Of a DNA stretch of 64,000 nt, positions 31,616-40,046 are shown one piece after another (positions within the stretch are counted from its first letter, which is position 1; every line of letters starts with the position of its first letter). This DNA is from Gp6-AA40 sp963742105. GTDB taxonomy: Bacteria; Acidobacteriota; Vicinamibacteria; Vicinamibacterales; UBA2999. Where the stretch lies: positions 1 to 64,000 of the forward strand of contig CAVUKN010000007.1 of the NCBI GenBank assembly GCA_963742105.1, in the 5' to 3' direction. The position numbers and the translations under genes are program-made. The notes below the pieces were generated by a model. The model did not search any database and was not told the origin of the DNA. It worked only from the letters and a program-made list of their open reading frames with translations.

Positions 31616-33157
31616 TCAGCCGGTCAACAACGCGGCGCGCGCCAGGCGGCGCAGGAGCAATTCGAAACGGCCGGCGTCCGCATGAAATCCGCGTTCGGCC
31701 ATGCACTCGAGCAAACTTTTTCGATCGCGCGTGCCATCGAGACGCGCGATCAAAAAGAGCTCTTCGTCCGTGAGCTCGACGGGCTCGTGACGACGCGAGG
31801 CCACCCAATTCTGCCGCATCGCCTGCTGCCGAACCAGCGGCGATGCGCAAGGGCGTTCGCCAGGTTCACGAACGCATGGCACCGGCGCTGTCTCGATCAA
31901 CGGCACATCGCTGCGCATCGCAAGTTTCAACAAACGCTCCGCGATTGCCAGCTGCACACGGGCGACAGTTTCAGAATCGGCATTTTCTCCACCTGCCACA
32001 CGACGCGCGGCGCACACCGCGAGTTCAGACATCGGGACGTTGTGCGGCCAGCACGCCGCCAGTTCCAAATAAGCCGCCTTCGCAACACCATTTGGCGAGT
32101 TCAAACGACGACCGTCCGGGAGCGAAAATTCCGCGGAATCATCCGTGCGACAATCACAAACACCGGGCGGCTCAAGAGGCGCGGCGACACGCAGCCCGGA
32201 TAACGAGCCCGGCGTCAACTCGCGCGACAAACGAATGTCCGCACGGCAAAGCAAAGTCTCACGGAACTGACGGTTCCGAATGAAATCCATGTATTGCTCC
32301 TGCTGCACGATATCAGTGGCGAGGCGCGCGAGCGTTTGACGAACTTCTTCCGGATAGTTCGTCGCCGCCATGGAGGCGAGCCGCACCTCACCGAGATATT
32401 GCAGCCGATACTCCGCGGCGTGCGCGATGAATTCATGAAAATAAACCGGCTCGTTATGCTCTTCGAGAAACTCGTGAAGAAGATACGTGTCGCTCTTCCG
32501 CTGTAATTGCTCGAGTTCCCGCGTGAGAAGAATCGAATACGGACTTGTTTTGTCCGGCGCGGCGTGTGCGAGAAAATCGAGAAGGGCACGAGCTTGTGCC
32601 ACGCGTTTGCGCGGGTCTTTAAAACGCCGGCCGTGATAGCACATCATGTCACGCAGCATCCCGCGCATCCGCCAGCCCGGGCTGGTGTTGTAGCTGACAT
32701 ACGCGATTCCCCGCGCCGCGAGATTCTCCTCGCAGATGCCGAGAATGCGCTCGCGGACGTCGGCGCCGACCCAGGAATAAACGCCGTGACAGATGATGTA
32801 ATCGAACTCACCCCAGTCGCGATTCACATCGAGAATGCTGCCGTGGCGCAGCTCGACGTTGCGCAACCCAGCCGCCCGGGCCAGTTCCACGCCATCCGCA
32901 ATCTGGCGCTTGGAAAGATCCACTCCGACAGCGTGTGTTTCGGGGAATGCCTCTGCGATCGGCAGCAGATTGCCGCCGCTGGCGCAGCCGAGCTCGAGAA
33001 TGCGCCAGCGCTCCACCGGCTCCGGCTGCATTCCGAAAAGCGTGGCCACGGCGGCCACACGCGCGGGATGAGATTGGGCAAATGGAAAACTGTCGTACGG
33101 CGTCTCGTCGTACGAACTTGGCAACCTGTCGTCGTCGCTACTGGCGGGAGCGTCCAT
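31616..33157 (-). CDS. SAM-dependent methyltransferase with methyltransferase regulatory domain
   Basis: An uninterrupted 513-residue gene, ATG at 33155-33157. N-terminal class I methyltransferase: YDSFPFAQSHPARVAAVA, motif I ILELGCASGGNLLPIA, motif II VGVDLSKRQI, then FDYIICHGVYSWV and a SYNTSPGWRMRGMLRDMM region. The middle and C-terminal parts (RKSDTYLLHEFLEEHNEPVY, YRLQYLGEVRLASM, and the terminal LTDEELFLIARLDGTRDRKS) match the regulatory domain found in this family, which often ends with a small winged-helix-like module. The substrate is unknown. The glycosyltransferase gene follows after 4 bases, so a glycan or lipid-linked sugar substrate is plausible. Confidence 0.83.
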   Translation of the reverse strand: MDAPASSDDDRLPSSYDETPYDSFPFAQSHPARVAAVATLFGMQPEPVERWRILELGCASGGNLLPIAEAFPETHAVGVDLSKRQIADGVELARAAGLRNVELRHGSILDVNRDWGEFDYIICHGVYSWVGADVRERILGICEENLAARGIAYVSYNTSPGWRMRGMLRDMMCYHGRRFKDPRKRVAQARALLDFLAHAAPDKTSPYSILLTRELEQLQRKSDTYLLHEFLEEHNEPVYFHEFIAHAAEYRLQYLGEVRLASMAATNYPEEVRQTLARLATDIVQQEQYMDFIRNRQFRETLLCRADIRLSRELTPGSLSGLRVAAPLEPPGVCDCRTDDSAEFSLPDGRRLNSPNGVAKAAYLELAACWPHNVPMSELAVCAARRVAGGENADSETVARVQLAIAERLLKLAMRSDVPLIETAPVPCVREPGERPCASPLVRQQAMRQNWVASRRHEPVELTDEELFLIARLDGTRDRKSLLECMAERGFHADAGRFELLLRRLARAALLTG

Positions 33158-33201
33158 TCACACGCGAAGCCGCACTGATTTGCACGGGACGCCGGTCAGC
33201 G

Positions 33202-34905
33202 TCAGCTGCGCTCTTTCGCGATGGTGTTCGCGATCGCGCCCCGAAGCGTATTGAGCGTGAAAGGCTTGCTGACCACAAAATCAACGCCCTCGGGTTGCTC
33301 GCCGGCGCCAATCATCAGGTCGCCAAATCCGGTGAGAAGGATGAGCGGCTGGTTCGGTTTTAGTTTCTTGATTTCGGCGGCGAGTTGATCGCCGTTCATC
33401 TCCGGCATCGCACGATCGGTGAGGACGAGATCGAACTGGCCGGCCTGAAACTTTTCCAATCCGTCGCGGCCATTCACCGCGGTCGTAATCTGATGATGAT
33501 CTTCAATGAGATAAACGCTCAGCACTTCGCGCACGATCGGTTCATCCTCGACCACAAGAATCCGCAATGGTTGCGATGGCTGCTCTGGCAGACGGGAGGC
33601 ACGCGGCGGTTTTGCCGGCCCGCGTTCGAGCGGCAACGACAGCGTGACGGAGGTGCCGCGTCCCGGCTCGCTTTGAATATCGATTTCGCCTTCGTGCCGC
33701 CGGACGATTCCGTAGACGCTGCCGAGCCCGAGACCGGTGCCCTGGTCGGCTTTGGTGGTGAAAAATGGTTCGAGGCAGCGCGCTTTGACCTCCGCGCTCA
33801 TTCCGGCGCCATCGTCGATCACAGCGATGACGAGCCATCGTCCCTGCACCTCGGTGCGAATGGTGATGGTCCCGCGACGCGGAATGGCATCGACGGCATT
33901 AAAGATGAGATTGACGAGCGCTTCGCGGAGCTCGCCTTCGTTTCCCGCAATGGACGGAACGTTTCCGAGCTCGGTGCGAATTTCGATGGTCTGTCCCGCG
34001 GCGAGCGCCTGATCTTTCCAGCGCGGCTGCGTGAAGGAAACCACCTGTTGCACGAGATCGTTGACTACGATCGGCGTGAGCACTTCGCCTTCTTCGCGGA
34101 ACCGGTAGAACTCCCGCAGGCGACTGACCACCTTTGCACTTTCCTGCGACGCGTTGTGAATCATCTCGAGATAGTTTTTCAGTTTGCCGTCATCCCGACG
34201 AAGCTCGGGTTTCATCAGGAGCAACTCGCTAAAGCCGAGGATCGGCGCGAGAGCGTTGTTGAAATCGTGGGCGATGCCATTGGCCATGCGGCCGAGGGCA
34301 TGCATCCGCTCGCGCTGGATGATTTGTTGTTGCGTGTCGCGCAGTTGTCCCAACGCGGCGCCGAGCTGGCGGTTGCTTTCGAGCGTTTCTTCCTCCGCGC
34401 GTTTGCGTTCCCCAATTTCGCGCTGCAACCGGGCGTTCGCCTGCTGAAGCATCGCGGTGCGTTCCTGGACGCGCGCTTCGAGTTCGTCATGGGCGCGCTT
34501 CAGCTGCAGTTGCGCGCGTTTGCGTTCGAGCGCGTACTGCATCGAGCGGACGAGCAGATGGTTATCAACGTGTCCCTTGACCAGATAATCCTGCGCGCCG
34601 AGCTGGACGGTTTCGATGGCGAGGGCGACATCATTGATGCCGCTGAGAACGACGATGGCCACGTCCGGCACCGCTTCGAGGACGTGGATGAAGGTTTCCA
34701 ATCCATCGCTGTCGGGGAGCGTGAGATCGAGCAGGACTAACTGCACATTGTTCTCGCGCAGCCGGATTAATCCTTCCTCGAGGGTGGTGGCAGACTGCAG
34801 GCGAAAGTGCGCCACCGCATCACTGCTCGCGAGCAATTGTGAGAAGAACGCGGCGTGCTCTTCGTTGTCTTCGATCAGGAGCACATGGATCGGTCCGGCT
34901 TCCAT
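33202..34905 (-). CDS. Hybrid two-component protein: REC - HisKA - HATPase - REC
   Basis: Uninterrupted, 567 residues from ATG at 34903-34905 (a TTG three codons earlier overlaps the preceding stop). It starts with a receiver domain (VLLIEDNEEHAAFF, phospho-acceptor Asp in LVLLDLTLPDSDG, Lys in YLVKGH). A coiled coil follows, then the H-box MANGIAHDFNNALAPILGF, the N-box ALVNLIFNAVDAIP, the G-boxes DDGAGM and GTGLGLGSVYGIV, and a second receiver (ILVVEDEPIV, LVLTDRAMPEMNGD, VSKPFT). No sensor or membrane segment is present, so it takes its signal from phosphotransfer or a partner. It belongs to a tightly packed run with another hybrid kinase and a GspG-like protein. Confidence 0.87.
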   Translation of the reverse strand: MEAGPIHVLLIEDNEEHAAFFSQLLASSDAVAHFRLQSATTLEEGLIRLRENNVQLVLLDLTLPDSDGLETFIHVLEAVPDVAIVVLSGINDVALAIETVQLGAQDYLVKGHVDNHLLVRSMQYALERKRAQLQLKRAHDELEARVQERTAMLQQANARLQREIGERKRAEEETLESNRQLGAALGQLRDTQQQIIQRERMHALGRMANGIAHDFNNALAPILGFSELLLMKPELRRDDGKLKNYLEMIHNASQESAKVVSRLREFYRFREEGEVLTPIVVNDLVQQVVSFTQPRWKDQALAAGQTIEIRTELGNVPSIAGNEGELREALVNLIFNAVDAIPRRGTITIRTEVQGRWLVIAVIDDGAGMSAEVKARCLEPFFTTKADQGTGLGLGSVYGIVRRHEGEIDIQSEPGRGTSVTLSLPLERGPAKPPRASRLPEQPSQPLRILVVEDEPIVREVLSVYLIEDHHQITTAVNGRDGLEKFQAGQFDLVLTDRAMPEMNGDQLAAEIKKLKPNQPLILLTGFGDLMIGAGEQPEGVDFVVSKPFTLNTLRGAIANTIAKERS

Positions 34906-34910
34906 ACGTC

Positions 34911-35357
34911 TCAAAAGGGAAGGCCTGAAATGTCAGTCGTGCCGGCGTTCCAATGACTGATATAGTCGTCACTGCGGACTGCCGGTGATGCGAACACTCC
35001 ATCCGGTCCCGCGGAATGCAGGCGCGTCCGCTGTGTCTTTGCATCGGTCAGGATCCGATAGGGCGTTCCCCACGGATCGGTAATCTCGCCGTTCTCGTTC
35101 AGTTTTTCGTCAGGCACATCCAGGAAGACGAGTGATTTGTCATTGGCACCGCGCAGGACGCGAACGATCTCCGCCTGCGTCCCAGTAGGCCAGTAACCGA
35201 ACTCTTTTCGAAATTTGTGCATCGCCCCGGCAATGCGCGTGCTCATGACTTCGGCACGCGAACGTTCTGCAGTGTGATTGTTCACCGGCTGGACCAGAAC
35301 CGGCGAGATGCAGATGGCGAAAATGGCGCCGAGCAGACCAAGAAAAAAACGGCTCAT
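34911..35357 (-). CDS. GspG C-terminal-like orphan protein with N-terminal membrane helix
   Basis: 148 residues. ATG at 35355-35357 overlaps the stop of the upstream hybrid kinase. The N-terminus is one hydrophobic helix (FFLGLLGAIFAICISPVLV) without the Gly/Phe prepilin cleavage motif. After about residue 85 the text follows the calcium-binding GspG pseudopilin head: DPWGTPYRIL, SAGPDGVFASPAV, SDDYISHW. True GspG proteins keep the class III leader, so this one is probably an anchored periplasmic protein that borrowed the fold. Its place between two hybrid kinases suggests a sensory or envelope role, not secretion. Confidence 0.75.
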   Translation of the reverse strand: MSRFFLGLLGAIFAICISPVLVQPVNNHTAERSRAEVMSTRIAGAMHKFRKEFGYWPTGTQAEIVRVLRGANDKSLVFLDVPDEKLNENGEITDPWGTPYRILTDAKTQRTRLHSAGPDGVFASPAVRSDDYISHWNAGTTDISGLPF

Positions 35358-37430
35358 ATCACGGCGTTCGCTCCGACATCGGCGGTCTCCACGATTTCGC
35401 GAATCTTTCTGGCAACATCGCCGGCCGTAAATGGCTTTTGCAGAAAGGGGACGCCGTATTCCAAACCGTGCCGGCGAAGGATTTCGTCATCCACATACCC
35501 CGAGCAGAAGAGCACTTTCGTGCCGGGACTGCGCTCCTTCAGCCAGCGGCACAACTGCTTTCCATCGGAGTCCGGCAGAACGACGTCCGAAAAGAGGAGA
35601 TCGATCGTGTTTGGATCCTGCAGCTCGACCACCGAGCGGGCTTCGCGTCCGTCATTGGCCTCGAGCACGGTGTAGCCAAGGCGCCGCAAAACCTGCGCAG
35701 TCAAGCGGCGCACCGTGACTTCGTCTTCGACGTAAAGAATCGTCTCATTTCCGCCGGGCAAGGCGCCCCGATCCTTTCGATTCACCGACTTTTCGCCAGA
35801 GGCTTCGACACGGGGAAGGTAAATCGAGAACTTCGTTCCGCGGCCGACCACACTTTCGACTCCGATATATCCGCCGCTCTGTTTGACGATGCCGTAGCAG
35901 GTCGCGAGTCCCAAACCGGTCCCCTGCTCCTTATCTTTCGTGGTGAAGAACGGCTCGAAGATATGCTTCAAGACCTCCGTGGGAATGCCGACACCGGTAT
36001 CGCTGACAGAAAGTTTGACGTATTCACCTGCGGGCATATCCGCGATCGGCTCGGGATCATCAAGACCGCAGGTGACATCCTGTGTATGAATTTCGATCGT
36101 GCCGCCCTTTTCCATCGCATCGCGTGCATTGACGCAGAGATTGAGCAACACCTGCTCGATCTGCGTCGGATCCGCTTTGACCCGGCCAATCTCCGCATCG
36201 TCGACCGTGACGATCTTGATATGCTCGCCAATCACCCGCTGCAGCATTTTTTCCATCTTGCGCACCGTCTCGTTGATGTGAAAGACGCGGAGAAAAAGCG
36301 GCTGCCGGCGGCTGAACGCGAGCAATTGATGGGTGAGCGATGCAGCGAATTCGGCGGCTTTCCGGATTTCCGCGAGGTGCTTGAACATCCACTGGCGTTC
36401 AGTGATCTGACTGATCACCAGATCGCTATATCCGAGGATTGCGGTGAGGATGTTGTTGAAGTCGTGCGCGATCCCGCCGGCCAGACGACCCACCGCTTCC
36501 ATTTTTTGCGATTGCAGCAGCTCCTGTTCGAGACGTTTGCGTTCGGTAATATCGCGCGCAATCGACGAGAGACCGGTGATCCGCTCGCCTTCACCGCGAA
36601 TCGGTGACTCCGTCAGCGCGACGGAAATTTTTCGCTGGTCCTTGCGCAGCCGGACGGTCTCGTAGTCAGCAAGACTCTCGCCGCGGTTGACGGCGGTTAA
36701 AGTCTGCGAGAATTCGTCGAGGCGCTCGGGCGGAATGAGCATGTGCAGTGGTTCACCGATCGCTTCCTCGGCGGCGTATCCGTAGATGCGCTCGGCACCC
36801 AGATTCCAACTGAGGATGGTGCCGCTGAGCGTGCATGAGATGATTGCATCCGTGGAATTCTCGACAACCGCCGCGAGTTCCGACGTGGTCCGCTCCGCAA
36901 GTTTTCGCTCGGTAATGTCCCGCAGAAACGCTGTGAACATCACCTTGCCGTCAATGACAATGCGGTTGATGCCGAGTTCCGCCGGGAACTCCGATCCATC
37001 CGCGCGCATCGCGATGAGTTCCATTCGTTTCGCGGCGCGCCCCGCGACCGTGCCGTTGGTGTAAAGGCGAAAACCGCGCCGCTGCGTTTCGCGCAATGTC
37101 TCGGGAATAATCAGCTGGACGAGATCTTCCCCAAGAACATCCGCGGCTTGATATCCAAAAGCCCGTTCCGCCGCCGGGTTGAACTCCGTGATCTTTCCGT
37201 CAAGATCGAAGCTGATTACGCAATCGAGCGCGTTATGCAGAATCGCGGCTTTGCGCATCTCACTTTTGCGCAGCGCCTCTTCCGCACCTTTTCGTTCGAT
37301 CAGTTGTCCGAGCTGCGCGCCAATGAGCTCGAGGGTGTGCAGCAGTTCCGGATCGGGGAGCGCGACCTTCGGGCTGAAGAATTCGAGCACGTGTCGCACC
37401 TCGCCCTGCACAGTGATCGGGACGCCAAAG
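35354..37430 (-). CDS. Hybrid sensor kinase: GAF - PAS - PAS - HisKA - HATPase - REC, 5' end lost at the contig join
   Basis: About 690 residues remain. The order from the break is the end of a GAF domain (FGVPITVQGEVRHVLEFFSP); PAS 1 (VISFDLDGKITEFNPAAERA); PAS 2 (IISCTLSGTILSWNLGAERI); the H-box GGIAHDFNNILTAILGYSDL; the N-box LLNLCVNARDAM; the G-boxes DTGVGI and GTGLGLATCYGIV; and a receiver (ILYVEDEVTVRRL, LLFSDVVLPDSDG, LQKPFT). Upstream of about 37,430 the frame stays open for some 45 codons, but these are the antisense of another kinase gene and have no GAF resemblance. The true start is therefore missing. The stop overlaps the next gene by 4 bases. Confidence 0.85.
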
Positions 37431-37440
37431 GATCGGCCGC
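37425..37440. other. Junction between two unrelated genomes (probable assembly chimera)
   Basis: Left of this point a minus-strand kinase is coding up to SFGVPITVQG of its GAF domain. Right of it a plus-strand kinase is coding from DRPRLEQVAANLIDNAVK of its ATPase domain. Both genes lose their other half here, on opposite strands, with no mobile-element end, tRNA or repeat. Gene content, apparent base composition and indel density all change at the same place. The six bases GGATCG at about 37,430 could be shared by both parents. Confidence 0.8.
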
Positions 37441-37793
37441 GCCTCGAACAGGTGGCGGCAAACCTGATCGACAACGCGGTGAAGTTCACGCCAGCCGGTG
37501 GACGAGTGGACGTTCGCGTGTCGGCCGCCGACTCCATGGCGCGCCTCGACGTGCAGGATACGGGTCCGGGCATCCCGCCTCAGGAACTGCCCCGGATCTG
37601 GGACCGGCTCTTCCGCGGCGACCTCAGTCGCAGCGAGCGCGGCCTCGGTCTCGGCCTCAGCCTTGTCCGGGCCATCATCCACGCGCACGGTGGAGAAGTC
37701 AGCGTGGACAGCACCCTGGGTCAGGGCGCGACGTTCACGGTTCTCCTGCCGAGGGCCTCCGATCCAATTCTTTCACCGACGCGGCGGGGCTGA
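37431..37793 (+). CDS. 3' fragment of a sensor histidine kinase (HATPase domain)
   Basis: About 120 codons remain, ending with TGA at 37791-37793. N-box LEQVAANLIDNAVKFTP, G1 box DVQDTGPGIPPQELP, F-box region IWDRLFRGDLSRSERG, G2 box GLGLGLSLVRAIIHAHGG, and the end GQGATFTVLLPRA identify the catalytic ATPase of an OmpR/PhoR-partner type kinase. The sensor, HAMP and H-box parts are lost at the join. An HtrA protease follows 156 bases downstream, an arrangement known from envelope-stress kinases. The response regulator would have been upstream and is missing. Confidence 0.85.
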   Translation, partial: DRPRLEQVAANLIDNAVKFTPAGGRVDVRVSAADSMARLDVQDTGPGIPPQELPRIWDRLFRGDLSRSERGLGLGLSLVRAIIHAHGGEVSVDSTLGQGATFTVLLPRASDPILSPTRRG

Positions 37794-37802
37794 AGCCCCG
37801 CC
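37783..37802. repeat. GC-rich tetraloop hairpin at the kinase stop codon
   Basis: GGCGGGGC at 37783-37790 pairs perfectly with GCCCCGCC at 37795-37802 around a TGAA loop, and the kinase stop lies in the loop. There is no T-run. It resembles common short palindromes scattered in high-GC genomes. It may stabilise the 3' end of the kinase transcript. Confidence 0.6.
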
Positions 37803-37859
37803 CTGGGACCCACTCGGCCCGCCGGGCACTTCTCGAATCCTTTCACCGATGTAATGCGG

Positions 37860-37877
37860 CTGAAAGGGCGCTGAAAG
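37860..37877 (+). promoter_or_regulatory. Direct repeat upstream of htrA, possible OmpR/PhoB-type regulator box
   Basis: CTGAAAG occurs at 37860-37866 and again at 37871-37877, an exact 11-base period (one helical turn), as in boxes bound by OmpR-family response regulators. A GTTTC/GAAAC inverted repeat follows at 37883-37899. Both lie 50-90 bases before the htrA start and after a kinase of the matching class. This is pattern-based only. Confidence 0.4.
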
Positions 37878-37949
37878 CGTCCGTTTCGTCAAATGAAACA
37901 AAGACGCGGATCGACCGCGCTGCAAAGTTCAGCAGGAGAGGGGTTACAC

Positions 37950-39467
37950 ATGAACAGATTCATCAGCCTGACGCCGCGCGGGGCCCGGACGTGGGTCGCC
38001 GGTCTGGGCGTAGCAGGCCTACTTGGAGGCGCCGCCTGGTCCGGGCTGGCCGCGACGCCGCGCGCGGCGGCGCCGGCCGACGTTGCTCCGACAGTTTCGC
38101 ATGCCATCGCGGCTGGACGTGACTCGTACGCCGACGTTGTCGACATCGTCTCGCCGGCCGTCGTGACCGTGCATGCGACCGGCAGGGCGCGTGCATCGGA
38201 GACGCAGTATCAGGTCCCGGACGACTTCTTCCAGCAGTTCTTCGGGGGACGCAACAATCCGTCCGAGGGACAGCAGCGGCCGGGCCGCCGTCCGCGTCAG
38301 ACGGCGCTCGGATCGGGCGTGGTCGTCACCAGCGACGGCTACATCCTGACCAACAACCACGTGATCGACAGCGCCGACGAAGTCAGCGTTGACCTGACCG
38401 ACGGCCGGACGCTCAAAGCAAAGGTCGTTGGCACCGACAAGGCGAGCGATCTCGCGTTGCTGAAGGTCGAAGGATCGAACTTCCGCTCGCTCACACTCGG
38501 CGACTCCGACGCGGTGAAGGTGGGCGACGTCGTCCTGGCCGTCGGCAATCCGCTCAACGTCGGCCAGACGGTGACGATGGGAATCATCAGCGCGAAGGGG
38601 CGCTCTACGGGCGTCGGCGACGGCAGCTACGAGGACTTCCTTCAGACCGATGCGCCGATCAACCACGGCAACTCGGGCGGCGCGCTGGTCAACATGAAGG
38701 GCGAGCTGATCGGGATCAACTCGCAGATCGTGTCGGTCTCCGACGGGAACATCGGCATCGGCTTCGCGATTCCGGCCAACATGGCCCGCCACGTGATGAC
38801 CGATCTGAAGACGTCGGGCAAGGTGACGCGAGCCCAGCTTGGAGTCACGGTTCAGACGGTTTCGCCAGACCTTGCCGACAGCCTGGGCCTCAAGGACGCG
38901 CGCGGCGTCGTCGTCAGCTCGGTCGCGCCAGGCAGCGCGGCTGACAAGGCAGGACTCAAACGCGGCGACGTCATCACCACGCTGAACGGTCAGGCCGTGC
39001 GTGACACGAACACGCTGCGGAATCACGTCGCCGACGCTGGCCCGGGCTCGGTCGCGAAGCTGAAGGTGGTGCGTGACGGCGCGGAAAAGGACGTGAAAGT
39101 TACGTTGGATACGGCCGAGACGCGGCGCGCTGCTCGTGACAACGACGAAGGCGAGAGCGACGGATCCAGCCGGGACGACCGTGCGGCGCTCGGCATTTCG
39201 GTGGCGCCTCTGACGCCGGAGCTGGCCGGCCAGCTCGGTGTCAAGCGCGACACGAAGGGTGTCGTCGTGCGCGACGTCGATCCTGATGGTCGTTCAGCCG
39301 ACGTCCTGCGCCCAGGCGACGTGATCCAGGAAGTCAACCGTCATTCGGTGGACTCAGTCGATGCGCTTCGCAGCGCGATCCGGCAGAGCGCGGACAAAAC
39401 GGTCCTCCTGCTCATCAATCGCCAGGGGAGCGACCTGTTCGTCACGGTGAAGCCGAACAACGGCTAA
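37950..39467 (+). CDS. htrA: Periplasmic HtrA/DegP-type serine protease with two PDZ domains
   Basis: 505 residues, uninterrupted. ATG at 37950 has a good ribosome site (AGGAGAGG, about 10 bases upstream). A signal sequence or anchor (TWVAGLGVAGLLGGAAWSG) is followed by a linker with the DDFFQQFFGG motif typical of DegP/DegQ. The catalytic triad is complete: ILTNNHVID, ASDLALLKV, INHGNSGGALV. PDZ1 at about 285-380 (APGSAADKAGLKRGDVITT) and PDZ2 at about 405-505 (VRDVDPDGRSADVLRPGDVI) follow. It degrades or refolds damaged envelope proteins. The upstream kinase fragment and the direct-repeat box suggest two-component control. A strong terminator lies about 125 bases after the stop. Confidence 0.92.
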   Translation: MNRFISLTPRGARTWVAGLGVAGLLGGAAWSGLAATPRAAAPADVAPTVSHAIAAGRDSYADVVDIVSPAVVTVHATGRARASETQYQVPDDFFQQFFGGRNNPSEGQQRPGRRPRQTALGSGVVVTSDGYILTNNHVIDSADEVSVDLTDGRTLKAKVVGTDKASDLALLKVEGSNFRSLTLGDSDAVKVGDVVLAVGNPLNVGQTVTMGIISAKGRSTGVGDGSYEDFLQTDAPINHGNSGGALVNMKGELIGINSQIVSVSDGNIGIGFAIPANMARHVMTDLKTSGKVTRAQLGVTVQTVSPDLADSLGLKDARGVVVSSVAPGSAADKAGLKRGDVITTLNGQAVRDTNTLRNHVADAGPGSVAKLKVVRDGAEKDVKVTLDTAETRRAARDNDEGESDGSSRDDRAALGISVAPLTPELAGQLGVKRDTKGVVVRDVDPDGRSADVLRPGDVIQEVNRHSVDSVDALRSAIRQSADKTVLLLINRQGSDLFVTVKPNNG

Positions 39468-39482
39468 GTGGGGAAACTCACC

Positions 39483-39554
39483 GATTCACGATTCACGATT
39501 CACGATTCATAATTCACGATTCTTGATTCATGATTCATGAATCGTGATTCTTGA
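39483..39554. repeat. Degenerate heptamer tandem array (GATTCAC/GATTCAT)
   Basis: About ten copies of a 7-base unit, GATTCAC with variants GATTCAT, AATTCAC and GATTCTT, run head to tail just after the htrA stop. The last copies are partly inverted (GATTCATGAATCGTGATTC), so a weak hairpin can form. The array is much richer in A+T than the flanking DNA. Confidence 0.8.
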
Positions 39555-39590
39555 TGGGTTGCCGGCGTCGATGATTCGTTAGTAAGTGAA

Positions 39591-39624
39591 GGCGTTGCGC
39601 TCGGACAGGGCGCAACGCCTTTTT
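39591..39624 (+). terminator. Rho-independent terminator after htrA
   Basis: A perfect 10-base stem, GGCGTTGCGC at 39591-39600 with GCGCAACGCC at 39610-39619, has a 9-base loop and is followed directly by five T at 39620-39624. This is the clearest intrinsic terminator in the window and ends the htrA transcript. Confidence 0.88.
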
Positions 39625-39766
39625 CTCGTCCCGATGATCCACAGAGCTCCTACTCTGCAGCCCGACTGTGGTCCCGCCCCGATTCTTGCAGTTTGACGTC
39701 AACAATCCGCCGCTATTGCCGCCAGCACGTCTGCGTCCGGGGGTATCTCTGGAGGGAGGGTGGGCC

Positions 39767-39994
39767 GTGACCGACGCGATGACGCGATCCGAACCCAATT
39801 CAGCCGCGATGAACATCGGCTCACGACAGGAGCAATTCAAGACATCGGTTGAAGCCAAAGCCGACGGTCAGTGGCTCGCGGTGGTGAACCTTGGCGACGG
39901 AGCGAGCGTGTCCAAGCTCTTCGACAGCCACGTCGAGGCACTGCATTACGGCGACGAACTCGCCGCATGGCTTGCCACGAGGGGGTCGGACTGA
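39767..39994 (+). CDS. Small hypothetical protein
   Basis: 75 residues from GTG at 39767, chosen because a purine-rich GGAGGGAGGG (39751-39760) lies just upstream; ATG at 39779 is an alternative. The product has SVEAKADGQWLAVVNLGDGA and SHVEALHYGDELAAWLATRG, probably a beta-hairpin followed by a helix, without a signal or membrane segment. It resembles small cytoplasmic proteins of unknown function. It lies between the htrA terminator and the convergent malQ gene. Confidence 0.55.
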   Translation: MTDAMTRSEPNSAAMNIGSRQEQFKTSVEAKADGQWLAVVNLGDGASVSKLFDSHVEALHYGDELAAWLATRGSD

Positions 39995-40046
39995 ATCCTT
40001 CGCGCCGCTTTGGCTGCCGGAGCCTTCCGTCGAAGTCGATGAGACA

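Noticed and set aside
33385..34740. A 451-codon open frame on the plus strand
   Set aside because: It lies entirely opposite the hybrid kinase, which has every kinase and receiver motif; the plus-strand product has none.
37431..37573. A natural N-terminus for the minus-strand hybrid kinase
   Set aside because: These codons are the antisense of a conserved ATPase domain on the plus strand and carry no GAF similarity.
37179..37793. A single 204-codon plus-strand gene
   Set aside because: Its first 84 codons are antisense to the truncated minus-strand kinase; only the part from about 37,431 resembles a protein family.
38019..39026. A 335-codon frame opposite htrA, and a similar 340-codon frame at 45,607-46,629 opposite the AsmA-like gene
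   Set aside because: High G+C antisense frames with no motif; the sense genes are certain.
39483..39554. CRISPR array
   Set aside because: The unit is 7 bases, there are no spacers and no cas genes; it is a simple tandem repeat.
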